A stretch of DNA of 57,347 nucleotides from Planifilum fimeticola (GTDB lineage: Bacteria; Bacillota; Bacilli; Thermoactinomycetales; DSM-44946). Location: assembly GCF_003001905.1 (NCBI RefSeq), contig NZ_PVNE01000026.1, positions 1 to 57,347 of the forward strand, given 5' to 3'. Position numbers and translations under genes: made by a program. Positions 21,658 through 34,283 of the stretch are shown piece by piece; position 1 is the stretch's first letter; each line of letters begins with the position of its first letter. The notes beneath the pieces are model-generated. The model was not told where the DNA came from. It was given only the letters and a program-made list of their open reading frames with translations, and made no database searches.

Positions 21658-21909
21658 GTGTCTTATGAAAAAGTGAAAGAGGCGAAATCCTTGTTGATCG
21701 GTACCAAGCAGACGAAAAAAGCGATTGAACAGGGGAAGGTGCAGGAAGTCGTCGTTGCGCAGGACGCAGACCAACACGTGATCTCACCGGTGATCTCCAT
21801 GTGCCGGAACCGGGGGATCGCCGTCAGCTATGTCGATTCCATGAAGGAGCTCGGGAAAGCTTGCGGAATCGAAGTGGGAGCAGCCACGGCGGCGATCTTG
21901 AAGCAGTGA
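21658..21909 (+). CDS. rplGB: L7Ae-family K-turn RNA-binding protein (YbxF/RplGB)
   Basis: 83 aa (B. subtilis YbxF 82). It has the L7Ae/L30e fold with conserved [27 protein letters not shown] and CGIEVGAA. These proteins bind kink-turn RNAs; the B. subtilis homologue binds K-turns and associates with ribosomes in early growth. GTG 21658 follows TTGGAGGG at about 7 nt, and the in-frame codon at 21607 lies inside the promoter, so it is excluded. First gene of the str unit. Confidence 0.93.
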   Translation: MSYEKVKEAKSLLIGTKQTKKAIEQGKVQEVVVAQDADQHVISPVISMCRNRGIAVSYVDSMKELGKACGIEVGAATAAILKQ

Positions 21910-22082
21910 ACCTCCGGTCGCTTTTCTGATCGATCCGCTGTTGATCCGTGATGTTCGGAAGCCGCGTGCCGCTGTCGCGGGACGCGTTCCGCTTGTGCGC
22001 GGGGTGACCATGCCCTTCCTTTGTCCACAAATGAACCGCCTGGTTCTGTGGTCTTGAATTCGATGGGGAGGAGGTGGCACAT

Positions 22083-22496
22083 TTGCCGACAATCAACCAG
22101 CTCGTCCGGAAGAGAAGGAAGCGGAAAAAGTCCAAATCGACGGCGCCGGCCCTGCAATACGGGTACAACAGCTTCCGCAAGGAGCTGATTCCCCAAAGCT
22201 CGCCGCAGAAGCGCGGTGTCTGCACTCGTGTGGGGACGATGACTCCGAAGAAGCCGAACTCCGCGCTTCGGAAATACGCACGGGTTCGCCTCTCCAACGG
22301 GATTGAGGTGACCGCATACATTCCGGGGATCGGCCACAACCTTCAGGAGCACTCGGTTGTTCTCGTGCGGGGCGGACGGGTGAAGGACCTGCCTGGTGTG
22401 CGTTATCACATTGTCCGCGGTGCGCTGGACACGGCCGGCGTGCAGAACCGGATGCAAGGCCGTTCCAAATACGGGACCAAGCGGCCGAAGAAGTGA
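22083..22496 (+). CDS. rpsL: 30S ribosomal protein S12
   Basis: 137 aa. S12 sits at the decoding centre. The conserved [11 protein letters not shown] (streptomycin-site lysine) and the [14 protein letters not shown] loop are wild type. The protein starts at TTG 22083 (PTINQL as in the family); the SD GGAGGAGGTG at 22067-22076 is 7 nt upstream and includes the in-frame GTG at 22074, which is thus not the start. The 173-nt gap before it has a bulged hairpin near 22024-22051 but no promoter that I trust. Confidence 0.97.
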   Translation: MPTINQLVRKRRKRKKSKSTAPALQYGYNSFRKELIPQSSPQKRGVCTRVGTMTPKKPNSALRKYARVRLSNGIEVTAYIPGIGHNLQEHSVVLVRGGRVKDLPGVRYHIVRGALDTAGVQNRMQGRSKYGTKRPKK

Positions 22497-22507
22497 CGCC
22501 AGCATGA

Positions 22508-23020
<513 letters not shown>

Positions 23021-23056
23021 TCCCACTGTAAGCGGAGCTTGAAAGGAGACATTCCG

Positions 23057-25132
23057 ATGGCACGTGAATTTTCTTTGGAAAACACGCGCAACATCGGGAT
23101 CATGGCTCACATCGACGCCGGTAAGACGACGACCACGGAACGGATCCTGTTCTACACCGGCCGCGTGCACAAGATCGGAGAGGTGCACGAAGGGGCGGCC
23201 ACCATGGACTGGATGGAACAGGAGCAGGAGCGCGGGATTACCATCACCTCCGCAGCGACCACGTGCCAGTGGAAAGGTCATCGGATCAACATCATCGACA
23301 CTCCGGGACACGTCGATTTTACCGTCGAGGTGGAGCGGTCCCTGCGCGTGTTGGACGGGGCGGTCGGGGTCTTTTGCGCCAAGGGCGGCGTGGAACCCCA
23401 GTCCGAAACCGTCTGGCGGCAGGCGGACAAGTACCGCGTCCCGCGGATCGCATACATCAACAAGATGGACATCATCGGCGCCGATTTTTACGGTGCCGTC
23501 GAGCAGATCCGCGAACGGCTCGGGGCCAACGCGGTGCCGATCCAACTGCCCATCGGGGCCGAGGATACCTTTGAAGGGATCATCGACCTGATCAAGAACT
23601 GCGCCTACTACTATCTGGATGATCTCGGAACCCGCAGCGAGGCGCGGGAGATTCCCGACGAATACAAGGAGAAGGCGGAAGAATACCGGATGCAGCTGCT
23701 GGAAAAGGTGGCTGATCTGGACGACGAGCTGATGATGAAATACCTGGAAGGGGAAGAGATCACCGAGGAGGAGATCCACCGCGTCCTCCGCAAGGGGACG
23801 GTGAACGTGGAAATCGTTCCCGTTCTGTGCGGCTCTTCCTACAAGAACAAAGGGGTTCAGCTCCTCCTGGACGCCGTGGTGAATTACCTGCCGTCCCCGC
23901 TGGACGTGCCGGATATCCAGGGCGAGCTTCCGGACGGAACGGAGGCTTCGCGGAAATCCGGGGACGACCAGCCCTTCGCGGCGTTGGCGTTCAAGATCAT
24001 GACCGACCCCTATGTCGGAAAGCTCACCTTCTTCCGCGTCTACTCCGGCACCCTCAATTCCGGTTCCTACGTGCTCAACTCCACCAAGGGCAAGCGGGAA
24101 CGGATCGGCCGGATCCTGCAGATGCACGCCAATCACCGGCAAGAGATCAGCACCGTTTATGCCGGTGACATCGCCGCCGCCGTCGGGCTGAAGGACACCA
24201 CGACGGGGGACACCCTGTGCGACGAGAAACATCCGATCATCCTGGAATCGATGGTCTTCCCCGATCCGGTCATCTCGGTGGCCATCGAACCGAAGACCAA
24301 GGCCGATCAGGACAAGATGGCGATGGCCCTCGTCAAACTGTCCGAGGAGGATCCCACCTTCCGCTCCCATACCGACGAGGAGACGGGTCAGACGATCATT
24401 TCCGGGATGGGCGAACTCCACCTGGACATCATCGTCGACCGGCTGAAGCGGGAGTTCAAGGTGGAGGCCAACGTCGGCGCACCCCAGGTGGCCTACAAGG
24501 AAACCTTCCGCAAGTCGGCCAAGGTGGAAGGGAAATACATCCGGCAGACCGGTGGACGCGGCCAGTACGGTCACGTGTGGATCGAATTCGAACCCCTGCC
24601 TGAAGGGTCCGGTTTCGAGTTCGAGAACAAGATCGTCGGCGGCGTCGTTCCGAAGGAATACATCCCCGCCGTTCAGGCCGGGATCGAAGAAGCCATGCAA
24701 AACGGCGTTTTGGCCGGATACCCCATGGTGGACATCAAGGCCACCATCTTCGACGGGTCCTACCACGATGTGGACTCCTCGGAAATGGCCTTCAAGATCG
24801 CCGGTTCCCTCGCCCTCAAGGCGGCGAAGGACAAATGCGATCCGGTTCTGCTCGAGCCGATCATGAAGGTGGAAGTCACCGTTCCCGAAGAATACATGGG
24901 GGACATCATCGGGGACATCAACTCCCGGCGCGGTCGCGTCGAGGGCATGGACTCCCGGTCGGGCTCCCAGGTGATCCGGGCCTTTGTCCCCTTGGCGGAG
25001 ATGTTCGGGTATGCGACCAACCTGCGTTCGCGCACCCAGGGCCGCGGCACCTATGTCATGCAGTTTGACCACTACGAGGAAGTGCCCAAGAACATCGCCG
25101 ATGAGATCATCTCCAAGGCATCGGGCCAGTAA
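23057..25132 (+). CDS. fusA: Elongation factor G
   Basis: 691 aa. EF-G moves tRNA-mRNA through the ribosome using GTP. The G-domain has G1 [10 protein letters not shown], the switch-I segment [12 protein letters not shown]3 DTPGHVDFT and G4 NKMD, followed by domains II-V with [21 protein letters not shown] in domain IV. ATG 23057 has AAAGGAGAC at 23042-23050; a TTG at 23039 would add six residues and lies over the SD. tuf follows after a 119-nt gap that contains two small hairpins. Confidence 0.98.
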   Translation: MAREFSLENTRNIGIMAHIDAGKTTTTERILFYTGRVHKIGEVHEGAATMDWMEQEQERGITITSAATTCQWKGHRINIIDTPGHVDFTVEVERSLRVLDGAVGVFCAKGGVEPQSETVWRQADKYRVPRIAYINKMDIIGADFYGAVEQIRERLGANAVPIQLPIGAEDTFEGIIDLIKNCAYYYLDDLGTRSEAREIPDEYKEKAEEYRMQLLEKVADLDDELMMKYLEGEEITEEEIHRVLRKGTVNVEIVPVLCGSSYKNKGVQLLLDAVVNYLPSPLDVPDIQGELPDGTEASRKSGDDQPFAALAFKIMTDPYVGKLTFFRVYSGTLNSGSYVLNSTKGKRERIGRILQMHANHRQEISTVYAGDIAAAVGLKDTTTGDTLCDEKHPIILESMVFPDPVISVAIEPKTKADQDKMAMALVKLSEEDPTFRSHTDEETGQTIISGMGELHLDIIVDRLKREFKVEANVGAPQVAYKETFRKSAKVEGKYIRQTGGRGQYGHVWIEFEPLPEGSGFEFENKIVGGVVPKEYIPAVQAGIEEAMQNGVLAGYPMVDIKATIFDGSYHDVDSSEMAFKIAGSLALKAAKDKCDPVLLEPIMKVEVTVPEEYMGDIIGDINSRRGRVEGMDSRSGSQVIRAFVPLAEMFGYATNLRSRTQGRGTYVMQFDHYEEVPKNIADEIISKASGQ

Positions 25133-25251
25133 TCCCGATGAAATGAAGCAAGCCCCGAAGCGGTCATCCGCTTCCGGCTATATTCCCTGTCACCCGGCCG
25201 GGCGGTTCGGGTGAAAGAGAATCCGAAATAAACAAAGGAGGATGCAGTATC

Positions 25252-26442
25252 ATGGCCAAAGCCAAATTTGAGCGCACCAAGCCGCACGTCAATATCGGCA
25301 CCATCGGTCACGTCGACCACGGGAAAACCACGCTGACCGCGGCGATCACCACCGTGCTCTCCAAAACCGGTGGAGCGGTTGCCACCGCCTACGATGAAAT
25401 CGACAAAGCGCCGGAAGAAAAAGAGCGGGGGATCACCATCTCCACCGCCCACGTGGAGTATGAAACCGAAAACCGCCACTATGCCCACGTGGACTGCCCG
25501 GGTCACGCCGACTACGTGAAGAACATGATCACCGGGGCTGCCCAGATGGACGGTGCGATCCTCGTCGTTTCCGCCGCCGACGGCCCGATGCCGCAAACCC
25601 GGGAGCACATCCTGCTCTCCCGTCAGGTGGGCGTTCCCTACATCGTCGTCTTCCTGAACAAGGTGGACATGGTGGACGACGAAGAGCTGCTCGAGCTGGT
25701 TGAAATGGAAGTCCGGGATCTGCTCTCCGAATACGACTTCCCCGGTGACGAAGTGCCGGTCATCAAGGGTTCCGCCCTCAAAGCGCTGGAAAACCCGGAA
25801 AGCGAATGGGCCGACAGCATCCGCGAGCTGATGAAAGCCGTGGACGAGTACATCCCGACCCCGGAACGGGATACCGACAAGCCCTTCATGATGCCGGTCG
25901 AAGACGTGTTCACCATCACCGGGCGCGGTACGGTGGCCACGGGCCGTGTCGAGCGGGGAACCGTCAAAGCGGGGGACGAAGTGGAGATCGTCGGTCTGTC
26001 CGAAGAGCCCAAGAAAACCGTTGTTACCGGGGTGGAAATGTTCCGGAAGCTGCTTGACCAAGCCGAAGCCGGTGACAACATCGGTGCCCTGCTCCGCGGG
26101 ATCGAGCGGAAGGAAGTGGAGCGCGGTCAAGTGCTGGCCAAGCCTGGCAGCATTCAACAGCACACCAAATTTACCGCTCAAGTCTACTGCTTGACCAAGG
26201 AAGAGGGAGGACGTCACACCCCGTTCTTCAACGGTTATCGTCCCCAATTCTACTTCCGCACCACCGACGTGACCGGTGTCGTCAAGCTGCCGGAAGGGAC
26301 CGAAATGGTCATGCCCGGAGACAACGTCACCCTGGAAGTGGAATTGATCTCCCCGATCGCCATCGAGCAAGGAACCAAATTCGCGATCCGCGAAGGCGGC
26401 CGCACGGTCGGAGCCGGCGCGGTGACGAAAGTCAACGAATAA
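25252..26442 (+). CDS. tuf: Elongation factor Tu
   Basis: 396 aa, the same length as B. subtilis TufA. It delivers aminoacyl-tRNA to the ribosome. G-motifs are GHVDHGKTT (about 19-27), DCPGHADYV and NKVD. Effector threonine [13 protein letters not shown] and the domain [16 protein letters not shown] are intact. AAAGGAGG lies 9 nt upstream of the ATG. Codon use is strongly biased, as expected for very high expression. A strong terminator closes the str operon. Confidence 0.98.
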   Translation: MAKAKFERTKPHVNIGTIGHVDHGKTTLTAAITTVLSKTGGAVATAYDEIDKAPEEKERGITISTAHVEYETENRHYAHVDCPGHADYVKNMITGAAQMDGAILVVSAADGPMPQTREHILLSRQVGVPYIVVFLNKVDMVDDEELLELVEMEVRDLLSEYDFPGDEVPVIKGSALKALENPESEWADSIRELMKAVDEYIPTPERDTDKPFMMPVEDVFTITGRGTVATGRVERGTVKAGDEVEIVGLSEEPKKTVVTGVEMFRKLLDQAEAGDNIGALLRGIERKEVERGQVLAKPGSIQQHTKFTAQVYCLTKEEGGRHTPFFNGYRPQFYFRTTDVTGVVKLPEGTEMVMPGDNVTLEVELISPIAIEQGTKFAIREGGRTVGAGAVTKVNE

Positions 26443-26449
26443 GGGATGC

Positions 26450-26485
26450 AAAAGCCGTCGACCTGTACAGGTCGGCGGCTTTTTT
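26450..26485 (+). terminator. Terminator of the str operon
   Basis: A 16-bp stem with one G-T pair (26450-26465 with 26468-26483) is followed by Ts. The A-run on the left side makes it potentially bidirectional. Confidence 0.92.
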
Positions 26486-26614
26486 GTGTCAGTGCGCCCC
26501 GGGCCCTTTCCAATCCTGAATTTTCCTAGTCTGATTTTTTCCTTTAAAAGCTTCATCGCCTCCGACGGGGACGGCCGGAGCGGGGAACCGATTGTTGGAA
26601 ATGACGAAAAATAC

Positions 26615-26643
26615 TTTATTTAAAGGGACTGGCTCGTTATAAT
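26615..26643 (+). promoter_or_regulatory. Likely SigA promoter of the binding-lipoprotein gene
   Basis: A perfect TATAAT lies at 26638-26643. The hexamer 17 bp upstream is TTTATT (26615-26620), a weak -35. It lies in an AT-rich island after the tuf terminator. Confidence 0.55.
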
Positions 26644-26716
26644 ACTAAGAGATCCCGATGATTGAATTATCATTTATTTTGTTTAACACGAATATTCCGT
26701 TTAGGGGAGGAAGATG

Positions 26717-28333
26717 GTGAAAAAGAGGTTTTCCGCTCTTGCCGTGCTGGTAGGGCTCACGGGATGGTTGCTTGCAGGATGCGGTGGCTTTCTCGGGGAG
26801 GCTTTCAAGGGAAGCGGAGAGAAACAGGTGCTCAACCTGGTGGAAAAAGCGGAACCGATCAATCTGGACACGGCCAAACTGATCGACGACAGTTCCGTGA
26901 AAATCGCGACCAATGTGCTGGAGGGATTGATGCGCCTGGGTCCGGAGAACCGGCCGGAGCCGGGAATGGCCGCCGATTTTCCGAAGATCAGCAAGGATAA
27001 AAAAACCTATACCTTCAAGCTGAGGGACGCGAAGTGGAGCGACGGTCGGCCGGTAACGGCCCACGATTTCGAATATGCCTGGAAGCGGGCGCTCAACCCC
27101 AAGACCAAGTCCGCCTACGCCTTTATCCTTTATCCGATCGAGGGTGCGGAGGAATATCACACCGGCAAGGGGAGTGCGGAGGACGTGGGGGTCAAGGCTC
27201 TCGACGACAAAACCCTGCGGGTCCGGTTGAAGGAACCCATTCCCTACTTTCTCAGCCTGACTTCCTTCATCACCTATTCTCCGCAGCGGAAGGACATTGT
27301 GGAGAAGTACGGGGACGAGTATGCCAAGGATGCGGACAAGATGGTGTACAACGGACCCTTTGTGATGTCGGAGTGGAGTCATCAGAACAGCTATCAGTTT
27401 TCCAAGAACGGGAAGTACTGGGACCGCAAAAACGTCCACCTCGACGAGGTGAACGTCCGAATCGTGCCGGATGCGGAAGAAGCAATGGGAATGTACGTTT
27501 CCAACCAGGCGGATGTGGTGATGTTGAACAACGATCTGATCGACGCCTTCAAGGACACCAAGGAATTCGTCACGGCCAACAGCGGAACCATCTATTTCCT
27601 TCGGTTCAACACGAACTTTTCGATCTTCGCAAACAAGAAAATCCGTCAAGCCTTCAGCCTGTCGGTGGATCGGGAAGAGCTGATCGCAAAGGGGTTGAAG
27701 GACGATGTTCCCGCGGGGGGCATGGTGCCCCCGCTGGTGATGGGTTATGAGGGATATTTCCGGGATCATGCCAAGGAATACGTGAAGTACGATCCGGAAA
27801 AGGCCAAAGGCCTGCTGCAGGAGGGGATGAAGGAGCTGGGCATCGACACCCTCCCGGACATCGAGCTTCTCGTCTATGACGATGACCGGAAACTCATCGC
27901 CCTCACCCTGAAGGAGCAGTTGCAGAAAACCCTCGGCGTGAAGATCCGGATCAATCCCCTCCCGCAAAAGCAGAAATTCGAAATGGAGGAACAGGGGAAA
28001 TTCCACCTTACCTTTGTTCGTTGGACGGGGGATTACAACGATCCGATGACCTTCCTCGACATGTGGCACTCTAAAAACGCCCTCAACTTCGGCGGCTGGA
28101 GCAACGGGCGGTATGACGAGCTGATCGAGCGCTCCCGGGAGAACCCCGACTTTAAAAAGCGGGAGAAGGACCTGATTCAGGCGGAGAAAATCCTGGTGGA
28201 AGAAGCGGGAGCGGCCCCCCTCTATTATGAAAAGGAGGCATACCTTCAAAAGACCTACGTCAAGAATCTGGTGCGCCATCCGGTCGGGGCCAAGTACACC
28301 CTGAAATGGGTCCGCATCGAAGGAAAGCCCTGA
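26717..28333 (+). CDS. Peptide ABC transporter substrate-binding lipoprotein (OppA/SBP_bac_5 family)
   Basis: 538 aa from GTG 26717, which sits 6 nt after AGGGGAGG; ATG 26714 adds one residue. A lipoprotein signal (KKR, then a hydrophobic stretch) ends in the lipobox LLAGC with C22 as lipidation site. The mature part has OppA family features: YTFKLRDAKWSDGRPVTAHDFEYAWKRAL-type sequence near residue 100 and WTGDYNDPMTFLDMW near 440. It should bind oligopeptides outside the membrane. No permease or ATPase gene is adjacent, so it is an orphan that must share a transporter. It sits between tuf and rpsJ, where B. subtilis has ybaC. Confidence 0.88.
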   Translation: MKKRFSALAVLVGLTGWLLAGCGGFLGEAFKGSGEKQVLNLVEKAEPINLDTAKLIDDSSVKIATNVLEGLMRLGPENRPEPGMAADFPKISKDKKTYTFKLRDAKWSDGRPVTAHDFEYAWKRALNPKTKSAYAFILYPIEGAEEYHTGKGSAEDVGVKALDDKTLRVRLKEPIPYFLSLTSFITYSPQRKDIVEKYGDEYAKDADKMVYNGPFVMSEWSHQNSYQFSKNGKYWDRKNVHLDEVNVRIVPDAEEAMGMYVSNQADVVMLNNDLIDAFKDTKEFVTANSGTIYFLRFNTNFSIFANKKIRQAFSLSVDREELIAKGLKDDVPAGGMVPPLVMGYEGYFRDHAKEYVKYDPEKAKGLLQEGMKELGIDTLPDIELLVYDDDRKLIALTLKEQLQKTLGVKIRINPLPQKQKFEMEEQGKFHLTFVRWTGDYNDPMTFLDMWHSKNALNFGGWSNGRYDELIERSRENPDFKKREKDLIQAEKILVEEAGAAPLYYEKEAYLQKTYVKNLVRHPVGAKYTLKWVRIEGKP

Positions 28334-28408
28334 AGAGAGAGTATGAACGAAGAAGCGCTTACCGCCGATTGATGCTGATGTTGTCACGGAGGCGGGAGGG
28401 GGGTGCCG

Positions 28409-29417
<1,009 letters not shown>

Positions 29418-29454
29418 AGGCTGATGCAACCCAGGCCGTCAGGAGGTGTTTGAG

Positions 29455-30081
29455 GTGAAGGGGATTCTCGGCAAGAAGCTGGGGATGACGCAGGTTTTTG
29501 ATGCCGAGGGCACGGCGGTGCCGGTGACGGTGATCGCTGCCGGTCCTTGTGTCGTCCTCCAGAAGAAGGAAAAAGCGACGGACGGGTACGAAGCCGTTCA
29601 GCTCGGCTTTGAAGACAAAAAGGAACATCGGGCGAACCGCCCGGAGATCGGCCACGCGAAGAAGGCGGGGACGACCCCGAAGCGCTTTATCCGTGAAATT
29701 CGCGGAATGAATCCGGCGGAGTTCGAACTGGGTCAGGAAGTGAAGGTCGACCTGTTCGCCGAAGGTGATGTCGTGGATGTCACCGCCACGTCGAAGGGGA
29801 AGGGCTTTACCGGCGCCATCAAGCGGCACAACCAAGCCCGCGGGCCGATGAGCCACGGTTCCAGGTATCATCGGGGACCCGGATCCCTCGGGTCGATCGC
29901 GCCTAACCGCGTGTTCAAGGGACAAACGCTTCCCGGGCGCATGGGAGGCGAGCGCGTGACCATCCAGAACCTGAAGGTGGTCAAGGTGGACCCCGAGCGC
30001 AACCTGCTCCTGATCAAGGGGTCGGTGCCCGGACCGCGGAACAGCTACGTCATCGTCAAGTCCGCCGTAAAGAGCAAGTGA
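29455..30081 (+). CDS. rplC: 50S ribosomal protein L3
   Basis: 208 aa (B. subtilis 209). L3 is an early assembly protein whose finger reaches the peptidyl transferase centre. Conserved [13 protein letters not shown] opens the protein; the finger contains [21 protein letters not shown] and [13 protein letters not shown] 29455 is 6-7 nt after the SD AGGAGGTG (29441-29448). A GTG inside that SD (29446) is in frame, but using it would leave no SD. Confidence 0.97.
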   Translation: MKGILGKKLGMTQVFDAEGTAVPVTVIAAGPCVVLQKKEKATDGYEAVQLGFEDKKEHRANRPEIGHAKKAGTTPKRFIREIRGMNPAEFELGQEVKVDLFAEGDVVDVTATSKGKGFTGAIKRHNQARGPMSHGSRYHRGPGSLGSIAPNRVFKGQTLPGRMGGERVTIQNLKVVKVDPERNLLLIKGSVPGPRNSYVIVKSAVKSK

Positions 30082-30109
30082 TGTTCGCATAGGGAAAGGA
30101 GGATCTGTC

Positions 30110-30736
30110 ATGCCGAAGGTGGCAGTGTACGACATGAACGGCAGCCAGGTGGACGAAATCGAATTGTCCGATGCCGTGTTCGGTATCGAGCCCCATGCCG
30201 CCGTCCTCCACGACGCCGTCGTCATGCAGCTGGCGTCGATGCGACGGGGGACCCACGCGGTGAAGAACCGGGCGGCCGTGCGCGGAGGAGGACGCAAGCC
30301 CTGGCGGCAAAAAGGGACCGGTCGCGCCCGTCACGGTAGCATCCGTTCGCCCCTGTGGGTGGGCGGCGGGGTTGTCTTCGGACCGAAACCCCGCAGTTAT
30401 GCTTATAAATTGCCGAAAAAGGTGCGCCGTTTGGCGATGAAATCGGCTCTGTCGTCCAAGGTGAGGGATGAAGAACTGATCGTGCTGGACGATCTGAAGA
30501 TGGAACAGCCCAAAACCCGCGAGATGGTGAAGGTTCTGGGCAACCTGAAGGCGGACCGCAAAGCGCTGGTGGTCAGCTCGAACTACGACGAGAACGTGGC
30601 CTTGTCCGCCCGCAACATTCCCGGAGTGAAGTTTATCCAAGCCGAAGGACTCAACGTGTACGACATCTTGAACCACGACAAGCTGATCCTCACTCGGGAT
30701 GCAGTGGCCCGCGTGGAGGAGGTGTGGGGCCGGTGA
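30110..30736 (+). CDS. rplD: 50S ribosomal protein L4
   Basis: 208 aa. L4 lines the exit tunnel with the extended loop [20 protein letters not shown], where macrolide-resistance changes occur in other species; the loop here looks wild type. In E. coli L4 autoregulates the S10 operon, but no such leader is evident here. The gene begins 28 nt after rplC and its stop overlaps the rplW start (GTGA). Confidence 0.97.
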   Translation: MPKVAVYDMNGSQVDEIELSDAVFGIEPHAAVLHDAVVMQLASMRRGTHAVKNRAAVRGGGRKPWRQKGTGRARHGSIRSPLWVGGGVVFGPKPRSYAYKLPKKVRRLAMKSALSSKVRDEELIVLDDLKMEQPKTREMVKVLGNLKADRKALVVSSNYDENVALSARNIPGVKFIQAEGLNVYDILNHDKLILTRDAVARVEEVWGR

Positions 30737-31020
30737 AAGACCCTCGCGACATCATCCGCCGCCCTGTGGTGACCGAGAAGTCGACGGATCTGATGGCTGA
30801 GAAGAAGTACGTCTTCGAAGTGGATCCGAAGGCCAACAAGACGGAGATCAAGCAGGCGGTGGAACAGATCTTCGGAGTGAAAGTGGAAAAGGTGAACACG
30901 ATGAACGTCCGCGGAAAAGTGAAGCGGTTCGGCCGCTACAGCGGACGGCGGCGCAACTGGAAAAAGGCCATTGTAAAGCTGACGGAGGACAGCAAGACGA
31001 TCGAGGTCTTCGAAGTCTGA
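30733..31020 (+). CDS. rplW: 50S ribosomal protein L23
   Basis: 95 aa, identical in length to B. subtilis L23. It lies at the tunnel exit and docks trigger factor, SRP and the translocon. Conserved [16 protein letters not shown] and [20 protein letters not shown] are visible. GTG 30733 overlaps the rplD stop and is 8 nt from GGAGGAGGTG; a second GTG at 30724 lies within that SD and is discounted. Confidence 0.96.
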   Translation: MKDPRDIIRRPVVTEKSTDLMAEKKYVFEVDPKANKTEIKQAVEQIFGVKVEKVNTMNVRGKVKRFGRYSGRRRNWKKAIVKLTEDSKTIEVFEV

Positions 31021-31045
31021 TTCCCTGAGAAAAGGAGGGAGAATC

Positions 31046-31876
31046 ATGGGTATCAAGCATTTTAAACCCACCTCTCCGGGTGTGCGGCAGAAGACGGTCT
31101 CCACCTTCGAGGAGATCACCACTGACAAGCCGGAAAAATCCCTCACCGTACCGCTGATCCGGAAAGCGGGCCGGAACAACCAAGGGAAGATCACGGTGCG
31201 CCACCAGGGGGGCGGGCACAAGCGGAAGTACCGGATCATCGATTTCAAGCGGAACAAGGACGGAATTCCCGGCAAGGTGGCGACCATCGAGTACGATCCC
31301 AACCGTTCGGCGCGGATCGCCCTCATCCATTATGCAGACGGTGAGAAGCGGTACATCCTGGCTCCCCACGGTCTGAAAGTGGGAGACAAGATCATGTCCG
31401 GTCCCGACGCGGACATCAAGGTGGGTAACGCCCTGCCCTTGGCCAACATCCCGGTGGGAACGGTGATCCACAACATCGAGCTGAAGCCGGGCCGCGGCGG
31501 GCAGATGGTTCGCGCGGCGGGCGCCCAGGCGCAGCTGTTGGGGAAAGAAGGCGATTACGCCATCATCCGTCTCGCATCCGGTGAAGTGCGCATGGTTCGC
31601 AAGGAATGCCGGGCGACCATCGGTCAGGTGGGCAATCTGGACCACGAACTGATCACGATCGGTAAGGCGGGACGGGCGCGCTGGCTCGGACGCCGTCCGA
31701 CGGTTCGCGGTTCGGTGATGAACCCTGTGGACCACCCGCACGGCGGTGGTGAGGGTAAGGCTCCCATCGGGCGGAAGTCGCCGATGACTCCGTGGGGTAA
31801 ACCGACTCTCGGTTTCAAGACCCGGAAGAAGAACAAGCCTTCGGACAAATACATCGTCCGTCGCCGCAAGAAGTAA
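31046..31876 (+). CDS. rplB: 50S ribosomal protein L2
   Basis: 276 aa. L2 bridges the subunits and supports the peptidyl transferase centre. The C-terminal signature [18 protein letters not shown] carries the conserved histidine, and [19 protein letters not shown] is the N-terminal rRNA-binding stretch. ATG follows AAAGGAGGGAG. The gap to rpsS (162 nt) is the longest inside this part of the cluster and shows no clear promoter. Confidence 0.98.
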   Translation: MGIKHFKPTSPGVRQKTVSTFEEITTDKPEKSLTVPLIRKAGRNNQGKITVRHQGGGHKRKYRIIDFKRNKDGIPGKVATIEYDPNRSARIALIHYADGEKRYILAPHGLKVGDKIMSGPDADIKVGNALPLANIPVGTVIHNIELKPGRGGQMVRAAGAQAQLLGKEGDYAIIRLASGEVRMVRKECRATIGQVGNLDHELITIGKAGRARWLGRRPTVRGSVMNPVDHPHGGGEGKAPIGRKSPMTPWGKPTLGFKTRKKNKPSDKYIVRRRKK

Positions 31877-32038
31877 GTTCCGCCCCGGAGTTCGCCGCGG
31901 TTCCTTTCCGGCCTTCGGCGCTTTCCGGAGGTCGCCTGGAATCGGAGTTCGAGGAAGTGGCGCGGTCAATGCATGGTCGTATGTTTTCCTTTACCCTTCT
32001 CCACCCGGAGAAAAACTGCCCGAAGGGAGGTCGCATGC

Positions 32039-32320
32039 ATGGGACGCAGCCTGAAAAAAGGCCCCTTTGCCGATGAGCACCTGCTGAAAAAAGTGCGGGA
32101 GCTGAATGAGAAGAATGAGAAGCGCGTGATCAAGACGTGGTCCCGCCGTTCCACCATTTTCCCCGAGTTTGTCGGGCACACCTTCGCCGTGTACGACGGG
32201 AGGAAGCACGTGCCGGTGTACGTGACGGAGGACATGGTGGGGCACAAGCTGGGCGAATTCGTCCCCACCCGCACCTTCCGCGGTCACGCTGGCGATGACA
32301 AAAAGACGCGCAAACGGTAG
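32039..32320 (+). CDS. rpsS: 30S ribosomal protein S19
   Basis: 93 aa. S19 sits in the 30S head with S13 and contacts A-site tRNA. It begins [19 protein letters not shown] and includes [22 protein letters not shown] and [15 protein letters not shown] 32039 lies 8 nt after GAAGGGAGG; a nearby ATG at 32035 is out of frame. Longer in-frame readings into the gap lack an SD. Confidence 0.97.
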   Translation: MGRSLKKGPFADEHLLKKVRELNEKNEKRVIKTWSRRSTIFPEFVGHTFAVYDGRKHVPVYVTEDMVGHKLGEFVPTRTFRGHAGDDKKTRKR

Positions 32321-32351
32321 AGGACCGGTCGCGTGAGAGGAGGTTTGGAAG

Positions 32352-32684
32352 ATGCGAGCGAGAGCCGTCGCACGTTACGTCCGGATCGCACCGCGCAAGG
32401 CGCGGCTGGTGATCGACCTGATCCGCGGAAAATCCGTGGAGGAAGCCCTGGCGATCCTGCGTTTCACCCCCCGGGCCGCCTCGCCGATCATCGAAAAGGT
32501 ATTGCGCTCGGCGGTGGCCAATGCGGAGCACAACTACAACATGGACACCTCGCGCCTTTACGTTGAGAAGGCCTACGTGGACGAAGGTCCGACGATGAAG
32601 CGGTACCGCCCGATGGCCAAGGGACGGGCCGGCCGGATCAATAAGCGGACCAGCCACATCACCGTGGTGGTGGCCGATGAATAA
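32352..32684 (+). CDS. rplV: 50S ribosomal protein L22
   Basis: 110 aa. L22 reaches into the exit tunnel through a long beta hairpin, [20 protein letters not shown], a site of macrolide resistance in other species. The start [27 protein letters not shown] is canonical. GAGAGGAGGTTTGGAAG precedes ATG. rpsC starts 14 nt downstream. Confidence 0.98.
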   Translation: MRARAVARYVRIAPRKARLVIDLIRGKSVEEALAILRFTPRAASPIIEKVLRSAVANAEHNYNMDTSRLYVEKAYVDEGPTMKRYRPMAKGRAGRINKRTSHITVVVADE

Positions 32685-32698
32685 GGAGGGATGAACCG

Positions 32699-33355
32699 GT
32701 GGGTCAGAAGGTAAATCCGGTGGGACTCCGGGTTGGAATCATCCGGGACTGGGAGTCCAAATGGTACGCCGGAAAGGATTATGCCGACCTGTTGCATGAG
32801 GATATTCGGATTCGCGAATACATTTATCGCCGGTTGAAGGACGCCGCCGTCTCCACCATCGAGATCGAGCGGGCCGCCAACCGGGTGAACATCACCATCC
32901 ACACCGCGAAGCCCGGCATGGTGATCGGTAAGGGCGGAGCGGAAGTGGAAGCCTTGCGCCAGGAACTGGTCAAGATGACCGGGAAAAAGGTGCACATCAA
33001 CATCAGTGAGATCAAGGTTCCGGAGTTGGATGCGAGACTGGTTGCGGAGAACATCGCCCAACAATTGGAACGACGCATTTCCTTCCGCCGCGCGATGAAA
33101 CAGGCCATCCAGCGGACTCTCCGGGCCGGGGCCAAGGGTGTGCGCACCCAGGTGAGCGGCCGCCTCGGCGGTGCCGATATCGCCCGGACGGAAGGCTACA
33201 CGGAAGGGACGGTTCCTCTCCACACGCTGCGGGCGGACATTGACTATGGCTTTGCGGAAGCCCATACCACCTATGGACGGATCGGCGTGAAAGTGTGGAT
33301 TTATCGCGGCGAGGTTCTTCCCAAGAAGAAGGAAGAGGCGGAAGGAGGCGAGTGA
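32699..33355 (+). CDS. rpsC: 30S ribosomal protein S3
   Basis: 218 aa. The KH type II domain with [17 protein letters not shown] (about residues 75-92) helps form the mRNA entry channel and helicase. The C-terminal domain contains [22 protein letters not shown]. Start GTG 32699 ([13 protein letters not shown]) follows AAGGAGGGATG. Only one base separates its stop from the rplP ATG. Confidence 0.98.
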   Translation: MGQKVNPVGLRVGIIRDWESKWYAGKDYADLLHEDIRIREYIYRRLKDAAVSTIEIERAANRVNITIHTAKPGMVIGKGGAEVEALRQELVKMTGKKVHINISEIKVPELDARLVAENIAQQLERRISFRRAMKQAIQRTLRAGAKGVRTQVSGRLGGADIARTEGYTEGTVPLHTLRADIDYGFAEAHTTYGRIGVKVWIYRGEVLPKKKEEAEGGE

Positions 33356-33356
33356 C

Positions 33357-33791
33357 ATGCTGATGCCCAAACGGACCAAGTTTCGCAAGGAGCATCGGGG
33401 TCGCATGAAGGGACGGGCCAAGGGCGGCACCGAGGTGACCTTCGGCGAATACGGTCTGCAGGCCCTGGAGCCGGCGTGGATCACCAACCGGCAGATCGAG
33501 GCCGCCCGGGTTGCGATGACCCGTTATATCCGGCGGGGCGGGAAAGTGTGGATCAAAATCTTCCCCTCCAAGCCGGTGACGCAAAAACCCCTGGAGGTCC
33601 GGATGGGGAGCGGGAAAGGTTCCCCGGAAAAATGGGTCGCCGTGGTCAAGCCGGGGAAAGTGATGTTCGAGTTGGCCGGCGTGTCGGAAGAGGTGGCCCG
33701 GGAAGCTCTGCGCTTGGCAGGGCACAAATTGCCGATCAAGACGAAGTTCGTCGTTCGGGAGAAAGCGGGTGGTGAGGCGGATGAAAGCTAA
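33357..33791 (+). CDS. rplP: 50S ribosomal protein L16
   Basis: 144 aa, the standard length. L16 positions A-site tRNA near the peptidyl transferase centre and is needed late in 50S assembly. It begins [19 protein letters not shown] and contains [31 protein letters not shown] lies at the end of rpsC. It overlaps rpmC by 11 nt. Confidence 0.98.
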   Translation: MLMPKRTKFRKEHRGRMKGRAKGGTEVTFGEYGLQALEPAWITNRQIEAARVAMTRYIRRGGKVWIKIFPSKPVTQKPLEVRMGSGKGSPEKWVAVVKPGKVMFELAGVSEEVAREALRLAGHKLPIKTKFVVREKAGGEADES

Positions 33792-33993
33792 AGAGCTCGC
33801 GGAACTGACCACCGCGGAAATCGAACAGAAGTTGCGTTCGCTGAAGGAAGAACTGTTCAACCTTCGCTTCCAAAAGGCGACCGGGCAATTGGAAAATCCG
33901 GCCCGAATCCGCCAGGTTCGCAAAGACATCGCCCGGGTGAAGACGGTTCTCCGGGAGCGCGAACTGGGTATCGAAAGGAGGCGACATGGATGA
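33781..33993 (+). CDS. rpmC: 50S ribosomal protein L29
   Basis: 70 aa, two helices: [24 protein letters not shown]-type first helix, then [19 protein letters not shown] and the second. L29 is at the tunnel exit near L23. ATG 33781 lies inside the end of rplP, preceded by GTGAGGCGG. The stop overlaps the rpsQ start (ATGA). Confidence 0.96.
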   Translation: MKAKELAELTTAEIEQKLRSLKEELFNLRFQKATGQLENPARIRQVRKDIARVKTVLRERELGIERRRHG

Positions 33994-34253
33994 GCAGCCG
34001 GAACCAGCGGAAGGTTCGAATCGGCAAAGTCGTGAGCGACAAGATGGACAAAACCATCGTCGTCGCCGTGGAAACCTACAAGCGGGATCCGTTGTACGGG
34101 AAGCGCGTGCGCTACACGAAGAAGTTCAAGGCTCACGATGAGGAAAACAAAGCCAAGGTGGGAGACGTGGTCAAGATCATGGAGACGCGTCCCCTTTCCA
34201 AGGAAAAGCGTTGGCGCCTCGTTGAAATCGTTGAAGAAGCAGTCATCATCTAA
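33990..34253 (+). CDS. rpsQ: 30S ribosomal protein S17
   Basis: 87 aa, OB fold. It binds 16S helices h7 and h11 early in assembly. [17 protein letters not shown] and [24 protein letters not shown]-type sequence are typical. Translation is coupled to rpmC by a 4-nt overlap, and an AAAGGAGG SD lies within the end of rpmC. Confidence 0.97.
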   Translation: MSSRNQRKVRIGKVVSDKMDKTIVVAVETYKRDPLYGKRVRYTKKFKAHDEENKAKVGDVVKIMETRPLSKEKRWRLVEIVEEAVII

Positions 34254-34283
34254 GAAGCGGACGGTCGGGAAGGAGGGTAACCG

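Noticed and set aside
21910-22082. Possible promoter or S12-binding leader before rpsL
   Set aside because: A bulged hairpin is visible, but no -35/-10 pair or recognised leader structure is convincing.
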